64,000 nucleotides of DNA from Chromatiaceae bacterium (GCA_024235395.1 JACKMK010000001.1:930001-994000), one strand, 5' to 3'; counted from the first letter of the stretch, positions 17,885 to 26,513 are shown. The notes: a model not told the origin generated them from the sequence alone. Numbers and translations: made by a program.

Positions 17885-20287
17885 ATGGCGCCACCGCCGG
17901 ACGTAACACCAGGCAGTCACGAGGTGGGGCGCGACGCGTTCGTCCAACAGTTGCCGAAACGTATCGCCGCGGTCGAAGATATCTGGTCCAGGCTCGAGAC
18001 GGGACCCTGGGACGCGAGCCAGCTCACGGCGCTGTACGAGCGGGTACGCGAGATCTCCGAGTCGAGCCGTCTCTATTCGCTGTTTCAGCTGAACGAGAGC
18101 GTTTTCTCGCTCGAGGTCTACCTGAGTTCTTTCGTCGGCTCGGATATTCGGCCCGGTGCGGCCCAGATGGACGCGATCGCCGGGCTCGTTCGCGCGCTCA
18201 AGACCTCGGCCAACGTGACCACCGCGGTGGAACATCGCGCGGACGCCTCTCCGGGCGAGGCCGCGATCTACGTGCTCGGCGACGCCGAAGGCATCACTAC
18301 CGGGCTGGCGACGGCACTGCGTGGCCTGGGATGCGACGTCCAGTACTTCTCGGACACCGCGGCGCTGGTCAGCCAGCTGCAGCCACGCCTGCCGAAACTG
18401 ATCGTCGCCGACACGGCGATGCTGCCCAAGATGCAGCCGCTGTCCGCAGAGTTGATCCGTCTGCGCACCCACATGTCGGTCGAGATTCCACTGATATTCA
18501 TCAGCGATTCCAGCGCCCTGCAGCTGCGTGTCGATGCGATCCGCGCCGGCGGCGATGGCTATTTCGTAACGCCGTTGGATACCGATGCGGTCGCATTGCG
18601 ACTGCGCGAAATGGCAGTGCCGAGCGACCAGCGGGCATTCCGTGTCGTGGTGGTCGAGGACGACCCGACGCAGGCCGACTTCGCCGCATCCATATTGCGC
18701 AAGGCCGGCGTGGAGGTGCTGCAGGTTACCGAGCCGGTCAAGGTCATCGACAGCCTGCGGACCTTCCGGCCCGACCTGATCCTGATGGACATCTATATGC
18801 CGGAGGTCAACGGCATTGAACTGACGACGATCATCCGCGACCACAAGGAATTCGTCGCCGTACCGATCGTGTTCTTGTCCGGTGAGCAGAACACCGACAA
18901 ACAGCTGGATGCGCTGAGCGTCGGCGGTGACGATTTCATCGCCAAGCCGATCCGTCCAAAACATCTGCTGGGCATAGTGCAGACCCGGATCCGCCGCGCA
19001 CGCCAGATGTTGAGTGCGACGGGCCAGCCGCGCAAGCATGACCGCGTCACGGGACTGTTCTCCCGACAACACCTGCTCGATCGGACCGCCAGCCTGATAG
19101 ATGCCGGCGTACATCGTCCCCCTGCAGCGGTGATCGTCGTGCAGCCCGACGACCTCCAGCGCCTGCAGGAAAGCATCGGTGTAGGCGGCGTCGACCACCT
19201 GATGTCGGAGATCGGCGCTGTGATCGCCGACGAGTCGGACGACACCGATCTCGCCGCACGCATCGACGAACACAGTTTCGCCGTGCTCAGCAAGCGCGAT
19301 GACGACGACGCTATCGTAGAGCTCGCCGAGCGCATCCTGCTGCGGATCGCCGAGCATGAGTTCGCCGATCATGCGAACAAGACGGCCAGCGCCGGCGTGT
19401 GTTTCATCGATGACCGGCTGGAAGACGCAAATGGCGTCGTCAACCGCGCCAAGACGGCTTGCGAAGAGGCCGCCGTGCATGGCGGCAACAGAGTCCACAC
19501 CCACCGTACGGAGAGTGACAGTCAGGAGATCCTGGCGATCCCGGAAAACGACATCGCGCTGCGGGTCAAGGCTGCGCTGCGCGACGAAGGGTTCATCGTC
19601 CAGTACCAACCGCTGCTGGACCTGCAGACCCGCGGAAGCGAGAACTACGAGATCGTGCTGCGCCTGCAGAATGCGCAAGGTGATCTGATCGGCGATCAAC
19701 AGCTGGTGGAAGCCGCGGAAATCGCGGGCGTCTGCGAACAGCTCGACCAATGGATTCTGGAACGCGCCATCGACTTGCTGAAACAGCGTCGGGATACCGG
19801 CCGGCGCACGCGGATATTCGTCCGCCAGTCGGCACGCAGCGCGCTCGATGCCAACATGCCCGTTCAGCTGGAAGGGCGTTTGCGAACCAAGCAGATGGTC
19901 GGCACCGGTTTGGTGATCGATTTTCGCCTGCCCGATCTTTCCCACGACCTCAAAGTCGCCCAGCAAAACATCAAAGCCCTTCGCCAGATGGATGTCGAAG
20001 TCTCGTTGTCACACTTTCCCGAGAAAGACGCCGCATTCAAAGTGCTGCGGTTTCTGCAGGCACGCTACATCAACATCGCCCCCCGGCTGCTGAAGGCCGA
20101 CCGGGAAACGATAAGCAGCGTCATTCGGCAGGCCCACCAGGCCGCGGCGAAAGTGATCGTCTCCAACGTCGACGACCCGCGCAGCATCGATCTGCACTGG
20201 TCGTCCGGTGCGGATTTCCTGCAGGGCAACTTCATCCAGCGCCCGCTGGAAAACATGGACTACGACTTCAGCCAGGTGGTGATCTGA
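17885..20287 (+). CDS. Receiver protein with degenerate GGDEF and EAL domains
   Basis: 800 residues from the ATG at 17885, which has CAGGAG upstream; an upstream extension to 17747 lacks a good site. In order: a helical N-terminal region (about 20-115) resembling an HPt bundle without an obvious phospho-His, a pseudo-receiver (about 126-245), and a canonical receiver with Asp302 (DLILMDIYMPEVNG). A GGDEF-like domain (about 385-540) has the active-site loop changed to RIDEHSF. An EAL-like domain (about 565-795) has EAL replaced within YEIVLRLQN and the DDFG loop lost. Diguanylate cyclase and phosphodiesterase activity are therefore unlikely; a c-di-GMP-binding or scaffold role, as in FimX-type proteins, is inference. 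Probably driven by the divergent hybrid kinase. Confidence 0.88.
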   Translation: MAPPPDVTPGSHEVGRDAFVQQLPKRIAAVEDIWSRLETGPWDASQLTALYERVREISESSRLYSLFQLNESVFSLEVYLSSFVGSDIRPGAAQMDAIAGLVRALKTSANVTTAVEHRADASPGEAAIYVLGDAEGITTGLATALRGLGCDVQYFSDTAALVSQLQPRLPKLIVADTAMLPKMQPLSAELIRLRTHMSVEIPLIFISDSSALQLRVDAIRAGGDGYFVTPLDTDAVALRLREMAVPSDQRAFRVVVVEDDPTQADFAASILRKAGVEVLQVTEPVKVIDSLRTFRPDLILMDIYMPEVNGIELTTIIRDHKEFVAVPIVFLSGEQNTDKQLDALSVGGDDFIAKPIRPKHLLGIVQTRIRRARQMLSATGQPRKHDRVTGLFSRQHLLDRTASLIDAGVHRPPAAVIVVQPDDLQRLQESIGVGGVDHLMSEIGAVIADESDDTDLAARIDEHSFAVLSKRDDDDAIVELAERILLRIAEHEFADHANKTASAGVCFIDDRLEDANGVVNRAKTACEEAAVHGGNRVHTHRTESDSQEILAIPENDIALRVKAALRDEGFIVQYQPLLDLQTRGSENYEIVLRLQNAQGDLIGDQQLVEAAEIAGVCEQLDQWILERAIDLLKQRRDTGRRTRIFVRQSARSALDANMPVQLEGRLRTKQMVGTGLVIDFRLPDLSHDLKVAQQNIKALRQMDVEVSLSHFPEKDAAFKVLRFLQARYINIAPRLLKADRETISSVIRQAHQAAAKVIVSNVDDPRSIDLHWSSGADFLQGNFIQRPLENMDYDFSQVVI

Positions 20288-20415
20288 TGTCCGTCCAGGC
20301 GCATCACCGGGCCTCCGGCTTGCGCCATTGGCGGATCATGCGGCCCGTGCGTGAGGCATGCAGGCTGCAGCACCGTTCCGCGAGGCAGTACAACTGCAAG
20401 TCGGGACGCTGAGGC

Positions 20416-21093
20416 GTGCTCGACCCGCGTACCATCGCAGTGCTCGAGCGGCAGTACCCGCAGATCGCCGCAGACCCCGATCTCCTGCACGAGTGCGCCA
20501 CTTTCGGCAGCTTGATACGACTGCCGAAGGGCCACAACATCTGCCACGAGGGCGACCGCTGCAGTCATCTCGCTTTGCTCACCCTCGGCTCGGCGAGGGT
20601 GTTCAAGCTGGCCGAATCGGGGCGTGAGATCACGCTGTATCGCATAGAACCCGGCGAGTGCTGCATCCTCACGGCGTCGTGCATGCTCAGCGGCCGCGAC
20701 TTTCCCGCGAACGCGAGTGCGGAATCCGAGGTCGAGGCGGTCGTCCTGCCGGAGACCCAGGTTCACCGCTGGATGAACTCATCGGAATCCTGGCGTCGCT
20801 TCCTCTGGAACCTGTTGGCGGTGCGGCTCGGCGAGGTGATCGGCCTGGTCGAGGAGGTTGCGTTCCGCCGGATCGACCAACGCCTGGGCGAGTACCTGAC
20901 CAACCTGGCTGGCGAGAAAGGCGGCGTCATTCAGGCGACCCACAGCCAGATCGCGGCGGATCTCGGCACCTCGCGCGAGGTGGTCAGCCGAGTGCTCAAG
21001 GACTTCGAGATGCGCGGTCTGCTGCGTCTCGCCCGCGGGCGCATCGAACTCGAAGATCCAAGGACGCTACGCACCGGCCTCGGGTCTTTGTGA
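20416..21093 (+). CDS. Crp/FNR-family transcriptional regulator
   Basis: 225 residues with a cyclic-nucleotide-binding-like beta roll (LPKGHNICHEGDRCSHLALL) and a C-terminal winged helix (ATHSQIAADLGTSREVVSRVL). The recognition helix reads TSREVVSR. Its Arg-Glu followed by Arg resembles CRP (SRETVGR) more than FNR (ETISR), so a TGTGA-like half-site is expected. Several cysteines sit in the sensor domain (HECATF, HNICHEG, GDRCSH, GECCILTASC), which could bind metal, a cluster or haem. The start is GTG; a weaker start further in is possible. The DUF2892 gene lies 76 bases downstream behind a GTGAC palindrome. Confidence 0.85.
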   Translation: MLDPRTIAVLERQYPQIAADPDLLHECATFGSLIRLPKGHNICHEGDRCSHLALLTLGSARVFKLAESGREITLYRIEPGECCILTASCMLSGRDFPANASAESEVEAVVLPETQVHRWMNSSESWRRFLWNLLAVRLGEVIGLVEEVAFRRIDQRLGEYLTNLAGEKGGVIQATHSQIAADLGTSREVVSRVLKDFEMRGLLRLARGRIELEDPRTLRTGLGSL

Positions 21094-21102
21094 CTATGTC
21101 AC
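21090..21102. promoter_or_regulatory. Perfect palindrome GTGAC-TAT-GTCAC, possible operator
   Basis: GTGACTATGTCAC overlaps the stop codon of the Crp-family gene and lies 68 bases before the DUF2892 ATG. The half-site TGTGA fits the CRP-like recognition helix of the upstream gene, although the spacer is one base shorter than in a classical CRP site. A second GTGAC/GTCAC pair with an 8-base spacer occurs at about 21150-21167, just before the DUF2892 start. Function is inference. Confidence 0.4.
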
Positions 21103-21169
21103 TGACGGAAAGGGTCGATCGCCCTAATCTAGCGACACAATCGCAAATCCGTGACGTCAGGAGGTCACT

Positions 21170-21352
21170 ATGGGCAAGAACGTGGGTACTGTGGATCGCA
21201 TCATTCGGGCGGTGGTCGGTATCGCGCTGATCGCGTGGGGCTATACCACGCAGAATTGGCTTGGCGCGATCGGTCTGGTGCCGCTGTTCACCGCACTGGT
21301 CGGCTGGTGCCCGGCCTACCTGCCATTCGGCATCAAGACCAACAAGTCTTGA
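21170..21352 (+). CDS. DUF2892 small inner-membrane protein
   Basis: 60 residues. It begins MGKNVGTVDRIIRAVVG and has two hydrophobic segments (IALIAWGYTT region and IGLVPLFTALVGW), followed by CPAYLPFGIKT. This is the DUF2892 (YgaP C-terminal-like) pattern, in which the conserved Cys-Pro-x-Tyr follows helix two. The role is unknown; in YgaP this part anchors a rhodanese domain. A perfect AGGAGG lies 6 bases before the ATG. It is probably controlled by the Crp-family gene just upstream. Confidence 0.9.
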   Translation: MGKNVGTVDRIIRAVVGIALIAWGYTTQNWLGAIGLVPLFTALVGWCPAYLPFGIKTNKS

Positions 21353-21388
21353 GTCACCTGGCGTGACCCTCGGCGGCAAAGGCCGCCG
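21353..21388. terminator. Two stem-loops between convergent genes
   Basis: GTCAC-CTGGC-GTGAC (21353-21367) is followed by CGGCGGC-AAAG-GCCGCCG (21371-21388). They sit exactly between the convergent DUF2892 and perM-like genes. There is no U-run, so intrinsic termination is uncertain. Confidence 0.35.
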
Positions 21389-21402
21389 CGGGTTGCGTTG
21401 CG

Positions 21403-22467
21403 TCAGGCAGGGCTCGCCACCGACCGCGTTGCCGGCCAGGCGCGCAACACCGCGTTCACCAGGGTCGCCAGCGGGATTGCGAAAAACACCCCCCAGAAAC
21501 CCCACAGGCCGCCGAACACCAGGATCGCAACGATGATCGCGATCGGGTGTAGGTTCACGACCTCACCGAACAACAGCGGCACCAACACGTTGCCGTCGAG
21601 CGCCTGGATCACGAGATAGGCGACACTCACCCAGATGAAGTCGGATCCCCACCCCCACTGGAACCAGGCCACCAGCACGACCGGGAAAGTCACCACCGTG
21701 GCACCGACATACGGCACGACCACCGAAAGACCGACCAGCACCGACAGCAACATCGTGTACTGCAGGCCGAAGAACGAGAATGCCAGCAGCGTTGCCGCCC
21801 AGACGATGATGATCTCCCAGAACTTGCCGCGCACGTAGTTGGCGATCTGGCGGTCCACCTCGCGCCACACCATGTCGGCCAGGTGTCGCTCGCCCGGCAT
21901 GAATCCACCGATCCAGCGCATGATGATGTCCTTGTCCTTCAGAAAGAAGAACACCAGCATCGGCATCAACACGAGATACACGACAATCGTCAGCACGCCG
22001 ACCACCGACGATACCGACATGCTGAGCACCTCCTGACCGTAACTGCCGATCTCCCGGCGAGCCGCGTCGAGAATCTCTTGTGCCTGCTGCGGCGACAGCA
22101 CCTCCGGGAAGCGCTCCGGCAGCGCCATCAATGCCTTCTGGCCGACACCGATCATCGCCGGCAACTGCTGTATCAACTCCGTCACCTGGCGCGACAACAG
22201 CGGCAGCAGGCCGAACAGGATCAGGGTCACGAACAGCATGAACGCGAAGAACACCAGGGTCACTGCGATCCACCGCGGCACTCCCCGATCCTCGAATACG
22301 ACGACCAGGCCCTCGAGCAGATAGGCGATGATCGCACTGGCGATCACCGGGGCAAGCATGTCGCCCATTGTCAGCACGACCGCGAACCCGATCACCAGGA
22401 CCAGGGTCAGGAACACGATCTGCGGGTCGGAGAAGGTTCGGCGGAACCAGTCAGTGATCAATCGCAT
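21403..22467 (-). CDS. AI-2E/PerM family transporter-like membrane protein
   Basis: 354 residues from the ATG at 22467 (MRLITDWFRRTFSDPQ); the frame is open 17 codons further but that part is not family-like. It has seven to eight membrane helices with the AI-2E exporter family layout. These are an N-terminal helix pair (PQIVFLTLVLVIGFAVVL), a large amphipathic extramembrane segment (residues 100-180) and the C-terminal block VPYVGATVVTFPVV, ALDGNVLVPLLFGEVVNLHP and FFAIPLATL. Substrates differ across the family (AI-2, Na+/H+, unknown permease PerM), so none is assigned. It reads away from the following gene cluster. Confidence 0.9.
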   Translation of the reverse strand: MRLITDWFRRTFSDPQIVFLTLVLVIGFAVVLTMGDMLAPVIASAIIAYLLEGLVVVFEDRGVPRWIAVTLVFFAFMLFVTLILFGLLPLLSRQVTELIQQLPAMIGVGQKALMALPERFPEVLSPQQAQEILDAARREIGSYGQEVLSMSVSSVVGVLTIVVYLVLMPMLVFFFLKDKDIIMRWIGGFMPGERHLADMVWREVDRQIANYVRGKFWEIIIVWAATLLAFSFFGLQYTMLLSVLVGLSVVVPYVGATVVTFPVVLVAWFQWGWGSDFIWVSVAYLVIQALDGNVLVPLLFGEVVNLHPIAIIVAILVFGGLWGFWGVFFAIPLATLVNAVLRAWPATRSVASPA

Positions 22468-22585
22468 GCGCTTGCTCTGTGCGGGGCTTCGAATCCACCC
22501 GGTTGACTTCCACGGCAATCATTGCCGAGCGGTGCCGTCCGCAGGTACCACAGGCGCCTGTCATCGGCTGGTGAGCGACTCACCT

Positions 22586-22957
22586 TCAGGACGATTTTAC
22601 GCGTTCGTAGTGTCGACGGAAAACGACCTCGAGTTCATCGATCACCTCGACCGCCGGCCTGCCCTGCATCACATGGGCGGTCATCAATGACGACGTCTCA
22701 TGCAGCAAAGCATCCTTGTCCAGCATCGGGAAGCTGGCCGACAGGCGGCGGATCGCCGCGATCACGCTCTCCGATGCGGGTCGCGGTATCTCCTGTGGCT
22801 GCGCTTCCGGCGGTTGCTCCACCGCTCCGTCTGGAGCGCGTTGGGCGAGAAACTCGGCATAGCTCAGCAGCCCCTGGCGGTCGGCGTCACTCAGTTTGCG
22901 AAATAGATTCAGCAAATGCTGCTGTTCAGCAGGCAACTGGAGCTTGGGTGGAAGCAT
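22586..22957 (-). CDS. Hypothetical protein, 123 aa, downstream of the LysR regulator
   Basis: The start at 22957 (MLPPKLQLPAEQQHLL) gives a protein with two helical halves joined by a Pro/Glu/Gln-rich linker (about residues 46-66). The N-terminal half, LFRKLSDADRQGLLSYAEFL, resembles the small helical domain often seen in short gammaproteobacterial proteins that sit next to regulators. I cannot name a family. It follows the lysR stop by 28 bases and is probably co-transcribed. It is not membrane-bound and has no signal peptide. Confidence 0.68.
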   Translation of the reverse strand: MLPPKLQLPAEQQHLLNLFRKLSDADRQGLLSYAEFLAQRAPDGAVEQPPEAQPQEIPRPASESVIAAIRRLSASFPMLDKDALLHETSSLMTAHVMQGRPAVEVIDELEVVFRRHYERVKSS

Positions 22958-22985
22958 GCGCCTTGGGCCGGTCTGCGCGGAACGC

Positions 22986-23891
22986 TCAATCGTCCCGGTG
23001 CGCCTTGCAGTAGGCGCGTGCAAACTCGAGCAGTTCTTCCATCACGCGCACGCGGAACTTCTGCTTTTGATGGACGAACGAAAACGGCCGTTCCAGCGGC
23101 GGATCGAGGTCGATCGCCACCAGGGTGCCGAGACGCAGCTCTTTCTGTATGGTCGCATTGGAGACGACCGAGATGCCCATGCCGGCCTCGACCGCACCTT
23201 TGACCGCCTCCGGACTGCCCAGCTCCATCGCAACGTCCATGCAGGTCTGGCAACGCGAAAGGCGACTCATGTACTCGGCGATGACCTCGCGCGTTCCCGA
23301 TCCCTCCTCCCGGCAGATGAACGGGTATTCGAGGAGTTCCTCGAGCGTGATGGTCTCGAGACTGGACTTGGGGTGGCCCGGCGGCACGATGGCGACGAGG
23401 TTGTCCCGCCGGCACTCGTCGACCACCAGGTTCTTGTTGCTGACGGGGGCCTCGACGACCCCCAGATCGATGGTGTTGTTCTCGACCATCGACACGATGC
23501 CGTCGGTGTTCGACACCTTCAGGTGGATGCTGACATCCGGATATTTGGCGCGGAAGTCGCCGAGCAGCGCAGGCAGCATGTATTCGGCGATCGTGGTGCT
23601 CGCCCCGATGGTCAGCGAGCCGCTGATCTCGCCGGTCATTTCGCGGACCGCATTCTCCATCTCACCGTACAGCTCGAAGATCTTGTCCGAGTACTCGTAT
23701 ACGCGGGCTCCCGCTTCGGTCAGGCTGATGCGGTTGTGAGTACGATCGAACAGGCGCGTGTTGAAATACTCCTCCAGCTGGCGCACCTGGAAGGTCACCG
23801 CCGGTTGGGTCATGTGCAGGGTCTCGGCCGCCTTGGTAAAGCTCAACAGACGGGCCACAGTATGGAAAACTTGCAACCGGCGGTCGGCCAT
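22986..23891 (-). CDS. LysR-family transcriptional regulator (CysL/YeiE-like)
   Basis: 301 residues. The N-terminal winged helix-turn-helix (QVFHTVARLLSFTKAAETL, MTQPAVTFQVRQLEEYF) is followed by the PBP2-like effector domain, starting SGSLTIGASTTIAEYMLP. This opening and the TDGIVSMVENNTIDLGVVE block resemble the CysL/YeiE branch, some members of which control sulfite or other sulfur genes and CO2 fixation. The effector here is not known. The gene is divergent from fadL across 236 bases, the classical LysR layout, so fadL may be its target. Overlap with sulfur genes 2 kb away is suggestive only. Confidence 0.92.
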   Translation of the reverse strand: MADRRLQVFHTVARLLSFTKAAETLHMTQPAVTFQVRQLEEYFNTRLFDRTHNRISLTEAGARVYEYSDKIFELYGEMENAVREMTGEISGSLTIGASTTIAEYMLPALLGDFRAKYPDVSIHLKVSNTDGIVSMVENNTIDLGVVEAPVSNKNLVVDECRRDNLVAIVPPGHPKSSLETITLEELLEYPFICREEGSGTREVIAEYMSRLSRCQTCMDVAMELGSPEAVKGAVEAGMGISVVSNATIQKELRLGTLVAIDLDPPLERPFSFVHQKQKFRVRVMEELLEFARAYCKAHRDD

Positions 23892-24127
23892 GACTCAAGT
23901 GCTCTCAGTGGATGAATAAGCGAGTTTTATATTATAGCCAGTTAATACTTCAAAGTCTGCGGCGCCAGACGATACCTGTCGCAGCGATCCAAAACCCGAC
24001 CCGCTGCCGAATTCCGGCGCACCTGTATGGCATTTGCCCGCCTTATCGCCTAGCCTCTCGCGTTGAGCAGGCAGCCGGCTCTAGGGATTAAGACCTGCCA
24101 GTCACTTTCATCGGAGGGTAGAAGATA
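23892..24127. promoter_or_regulatory. Divergent lysR/fadL intergenic region
   Basis: 236 bases without a gene. A TATAAT on the minus strand (23936-23931) lies 40 bases before the lysR ATG and is a candidate -10. The surrounding 30 bases are AT-rich, unlike the rest of the window. Close to fadL there is CGGAGGG, a strong ribosome site. A LysR operator would be expected here, but I see no convincing T-N11-A repeat. Confidence 0.4.
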
Positions 24128-25498
24128 ATGTTGCAGAGGTTTCCAGTCAGGCCCGCCGCAGGTCCTTTGTTCACCACGGCGCTGGTCGCACTGGCCGGCA
24201 GCCAAGGACTATACGCCGCTGGGTTTGCGCTGATCGAGCAGAGTGTCCCGGGGATGGGTACCGCCTATGCAGGTGCTGCCGCGAGCGCCGATACGGTGGA
24301 TACGCTGTATTTCAACCCGGCGGGCATGACCCGGCTACCGGGCACCCAGGCGGGTGCCGGGGTTCACCTGGTGCTGACGAACAACGAGTTCAAGAACGAA
24401 GGCAGCACCTTCTCGCCGCTGGTCGGCGGCGCCCCGATCAACGGCGACAATGGCGGCAACGCCGGCACATCGGCAGGCATCCCGCACCTGTATCTGACCC
24501 ACGAACTGAACGACAGGGTGTGGCTGGGCATGGCGATCAACGTCCCGTTCGGCCTGGCAACCGAGTACGACGACGACTGGGTCGGTCGCTATCACGCGAT
24601 CCACTCGGAGGTCGAGACGATCAACCTGAACCCCTCGATCGCATTCAAGGCGACCGATCAACTGAGTCTCGCGATCGGCGTCAGCGCGATGTATCTCAAG
24701 GGCGAATTCACCAATGCGATCGATTTCGGCACGCTGAACCAGATCCCGGTCTCGCTGGGTGGACTCGGCGGTCTGCTCGGACCGGCCGGCCCCGGACAGT
24801 TCGACGGCAATATCAAGATCGAAGGCGATAGCTGGGGCTGGGGCTACAATGCGGGTCTGCTGTACGAGTTTTCGCCCGGGACCCGGGTTGGCCTGCACTA
24901 CCGCTCCGAGGTGACCCAGGATATCAAGGGCGACGCCCATTTCGGGCTTCCGAACCCGGCGCTGGGCGCCGTGTTCTCCAACACCGATGTCGAAGCCAGC
25001 GTGGACCTGCCGGCCTCCGCGTCGTTGAGCGCCTACCATGAGCTGAACAACGAGTGGGCACTGTTGGCCGACTATACCTGGACCGGCTGGAGCAGCATCC
25101 CGGAACTTCGATTCGACTTCGACAACAACCTGCCGGACGGTGTCACCACCTTCAAATGGAAAGACACCAGCCGCGTTTCGCTCGGCATGACCTATCATCC
25201 GGGCGGCGGGCGCCTGATCTACCGATTCGGTGCGGCCTATGACGAATCGCCGGTCCGCAGCGCACAGGACCGTTCGCCGCGCCTGCCGGACGCCGACCGG
25301 CTGTGGGTGGCACTGGGCGCCAGTTACCAGGCGACCGACAATCTCGCGATCGACGTCGGTTACGCGCACCTGTTCGTCAACGATCCGCGCATCTCGAAGA
25401 CCGGCACCGAGCCCGAGGACGTGACCCGTGGTGCCTTGCGTGGCAGCTACGACTCGAGTGTGGACATCCTCTCGGTCGAGGCGCGTTACATGTTCTGA
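24128..25498 (+). CDS. FadL/TodX-family outer-membrane channel
   Basis: 456 residues, family length. An N-terminal signal peptide (hydrophobic LFTTALVALAGS, cleavage near the AAGF segment) leads to the hatch start GFALIEQSVPGMGTAYAGAA. The FadL hallmark TLYFNPAGMTRLPG follows. The barrel shows alternating aromatic strands and ends on Phe (VDILSVEARYMF). It carries hydrophobic compounds such as long-chain fatty acids or aromatics across the outer membrane. It is divergent from a LysR regulator and closed by a strong terminator, so it is a single-gene unit. Confidence 0.93.
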   Translation: MLQRFPVRPAAGPLFTTALVALAGSQGLYAAGFALIEQSVPGMGTAYAGAAASADTVDTLYFNPAGMTRLPGTQAGAGVHLVLTNNEFKNEGSTFSPLVGGAPINGDNGGNAGTSAGIPHLYLTHELNDRVWLGMAINVPFGLATEYDDDWVGRYHAIHSEVETINLNPSIAFKATDQLSLAIGVSAMYLKGEFTNAIDFGTLNQIPVSLGGLGGLLGPAGPGQFDGNIKIEGDSWGWGYNAGLLYEFSPGTRVGLHYRSEVTQDIKGDAHFGLPNPALGAVFSNTDVEASVDLPASASLSAYHELNNEWALLADYTWTGWSSIPELRFDFDNNLPDGVTTFKWKDTSRVSLGMTYHPGGGRLIYRFGAAYDESPVRSAQDRSPRLPDADRLWVALGASYQATDNLAIDVGYAHLFVNDPRISKTGTEPEDVTRGALRGSYDSSVDILSVEARYMF

Positions 25499-25570
25499 GG
25501 AAACCACCGCCACCTGGCCGGCGGCGTAGCAGCGCCGCCCCCGTCGGCCAATCGGTGCAACACACAAACG

Positions 25571-25598
25571 AAGACCCCCGCCTTACGGCGGGGGTCTT
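25571..25598. terminator. Bidirectional Rho-independent terminator
   Basis: Stem GACCCCCGCC, loop TTAC, stem GGCGGGGGTC, flanked by AA on the left and TTTG on the right. The inverted repeat can therefore end both fadL (+) and the rhd-tusA-dsrE2 operon (-). This is the clearest intrinsic terminator in the window. Confidence 0.88.
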
Positions 25599-25638
25599 TG
25601 TGCGATCGGGTCCCGCGGCTGGGCGCGGTCAGGCTCGA

Positions 25639-26118
25639 TCAGATGTAAAGGCAGATGTCCGACTGTCCGGCGAACTCGAAGAAACGTGCGGCGCCGGCAA
25701 ACTCTACGCCTTCGATGAACGCCGAAGGATCCATGTCGAAGAGATCGACAGTCATCTGGCAGGCAATCAGCCTCACCTCGGCCTCCTGACAGAGCTCGCG
25801 CAGCTCCTCCAGGCTGGCCACGCCTTTGCTGGCCATCTTCTTCTTCATCATCGAAGTCATCATCGCTTCCATGCCCGGCAAAGCCGTCAGCAGGGTCGGG
25901 AACCACTTGTCCATGCCCATCGGCATCGGCATGCCCGGATTGCCCAGCGGTGTCACCTTGAGATCAAGGTCTTTCTTCAGCAGTTGAAGACCGTAGAAGG
26001 TGAAAAAGATTTCGGTCTCGTAGCCCAGTGCGGCTGCGGTCGAAGCGAGAATAAACGGCGGATACGCCCAATCCAGAGAACCCTTGGTGGCGATGATGGC
26101 GAGTTTCTTTTCATCCAT
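25639..26118 (-). CDS. dsrE2: DsrE2-type (DsrE/DsrF-like) sulfur-carrier protein
   Basis: 159 residues. The opening KKLAIIATKGSLDWAYPPF and the segment EIFFTFYGLQLLKKD are typical of the DsrE2 subgroup. The sulfur-binding cysteine lies in EVRLIACQMTVDLF, and a Met-rich middle (MPMPMGMDKW, MMTSMMKKKM) is also characteristic. DsrE2 proteins occur with TusA and rhodanese in sulfur oxidisers, where they bind or relay sulfane sulfur; their precise partner is less certain than for TusA. It has a GGAGG ribosome site and follows tusA by 50 bases. Confidence 0.9.
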   Translation of the reverse strand: MDEKKLAIIATKGSLDWAYPPFILASTAAALGYETEIFFTFYGLQLLKKDLDLKVTPLGNPGMPMPMGMDKWFPTLLTALPGMEAMMTSMMKKKMASKGVASLEELRELCQEAEVRLIACQMTVDLFDMDPSAFIEGVEFAGAARFFEFAGQSDICLYI

Positions 26119-26168
26119 CTGTACACCCTCCTAACGTCGGGAAATTTGATCTGCCCCAGAGCCTGGGA

Positions 26169-26399
26169 TCAGGCCTTTTTGATGAGGAACTGGAATTTGC
26201 CGCCCTCTTCCTTGGATTCCATCAACTCGTTTCCGGTCTGACGGGCGAATGCCTCGAAGTCTTTTACCGAACCCGGGTCAGTCGCGATGATGTGCAAAAC
26301 CTTGCCCGACTCCATGCCGGCCAGGGTCTTCTTCGCACGCAAGATCGGCAGCGGGCAGTTCAGGCCGCTTGCGTCCAGTTCTTCGTCGAAATCAGCCAT
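26169..26399 (-). CDS. tusA: TusA sulfurtransferase
   Basis: 76 residues from the ATG at 26399 (GGAGG 8 bases upstream); an in-frame TTG two codons earlier is less likely. LDASGLNCPLPILRAKK holds the CPxP active cysteine of the TusA family. TusA accepts persulfide from a rhodanese and hands it to a DsrE-type or Hdr-type acceptor. Here it sits between the rhodanese and dsrE2, the order seen in dissimilatory sulfur oxidisers, so a role in sulfur oxidation rather than tRNA thiolation is likely. Confidence 0.93.
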   Translation of the reverse strand: MADFDEELDASGLNCPLPILRAKKTLAGMESGKVLHIIATDPGSVKDFEAFARQTGNELMESKEEGGKFQFLIKKA

Positions 26400-26513
26400 G
26401 GGCAACCTCCAGGATGCTCTGTTGTCGTTGTCTTGAAAAAGCGGTTGATCCTTATATTCGAACCGACTAAGAAACGCAAGGATCCTGTCAGCCCCGCGCC
26501 CCGCGGCCGAACA

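Noticed and set aside
17789..19966. Open frame of about 725 codons antisense to the receiver/GGDEF/EAL gene
   Set aside because: Low-complexity His/Asp/Gly/Gln composition typical of GC-rich antisense frames; the plus-strand protein has clear domains.
21170..21352. Rhodanese domain fused to the DUF2892 protein, as in YgaP
   Set aside because: The frame begins directly at the DUF2892 domain with a perfect ribosome site and nothing rhodanese-like upstream.
26406..26513. Small RNA or attenuator between rhd and tusA
   Set aside because: No convincing stem-loop with a U-run and no promoter; just a longer gap in the operon.
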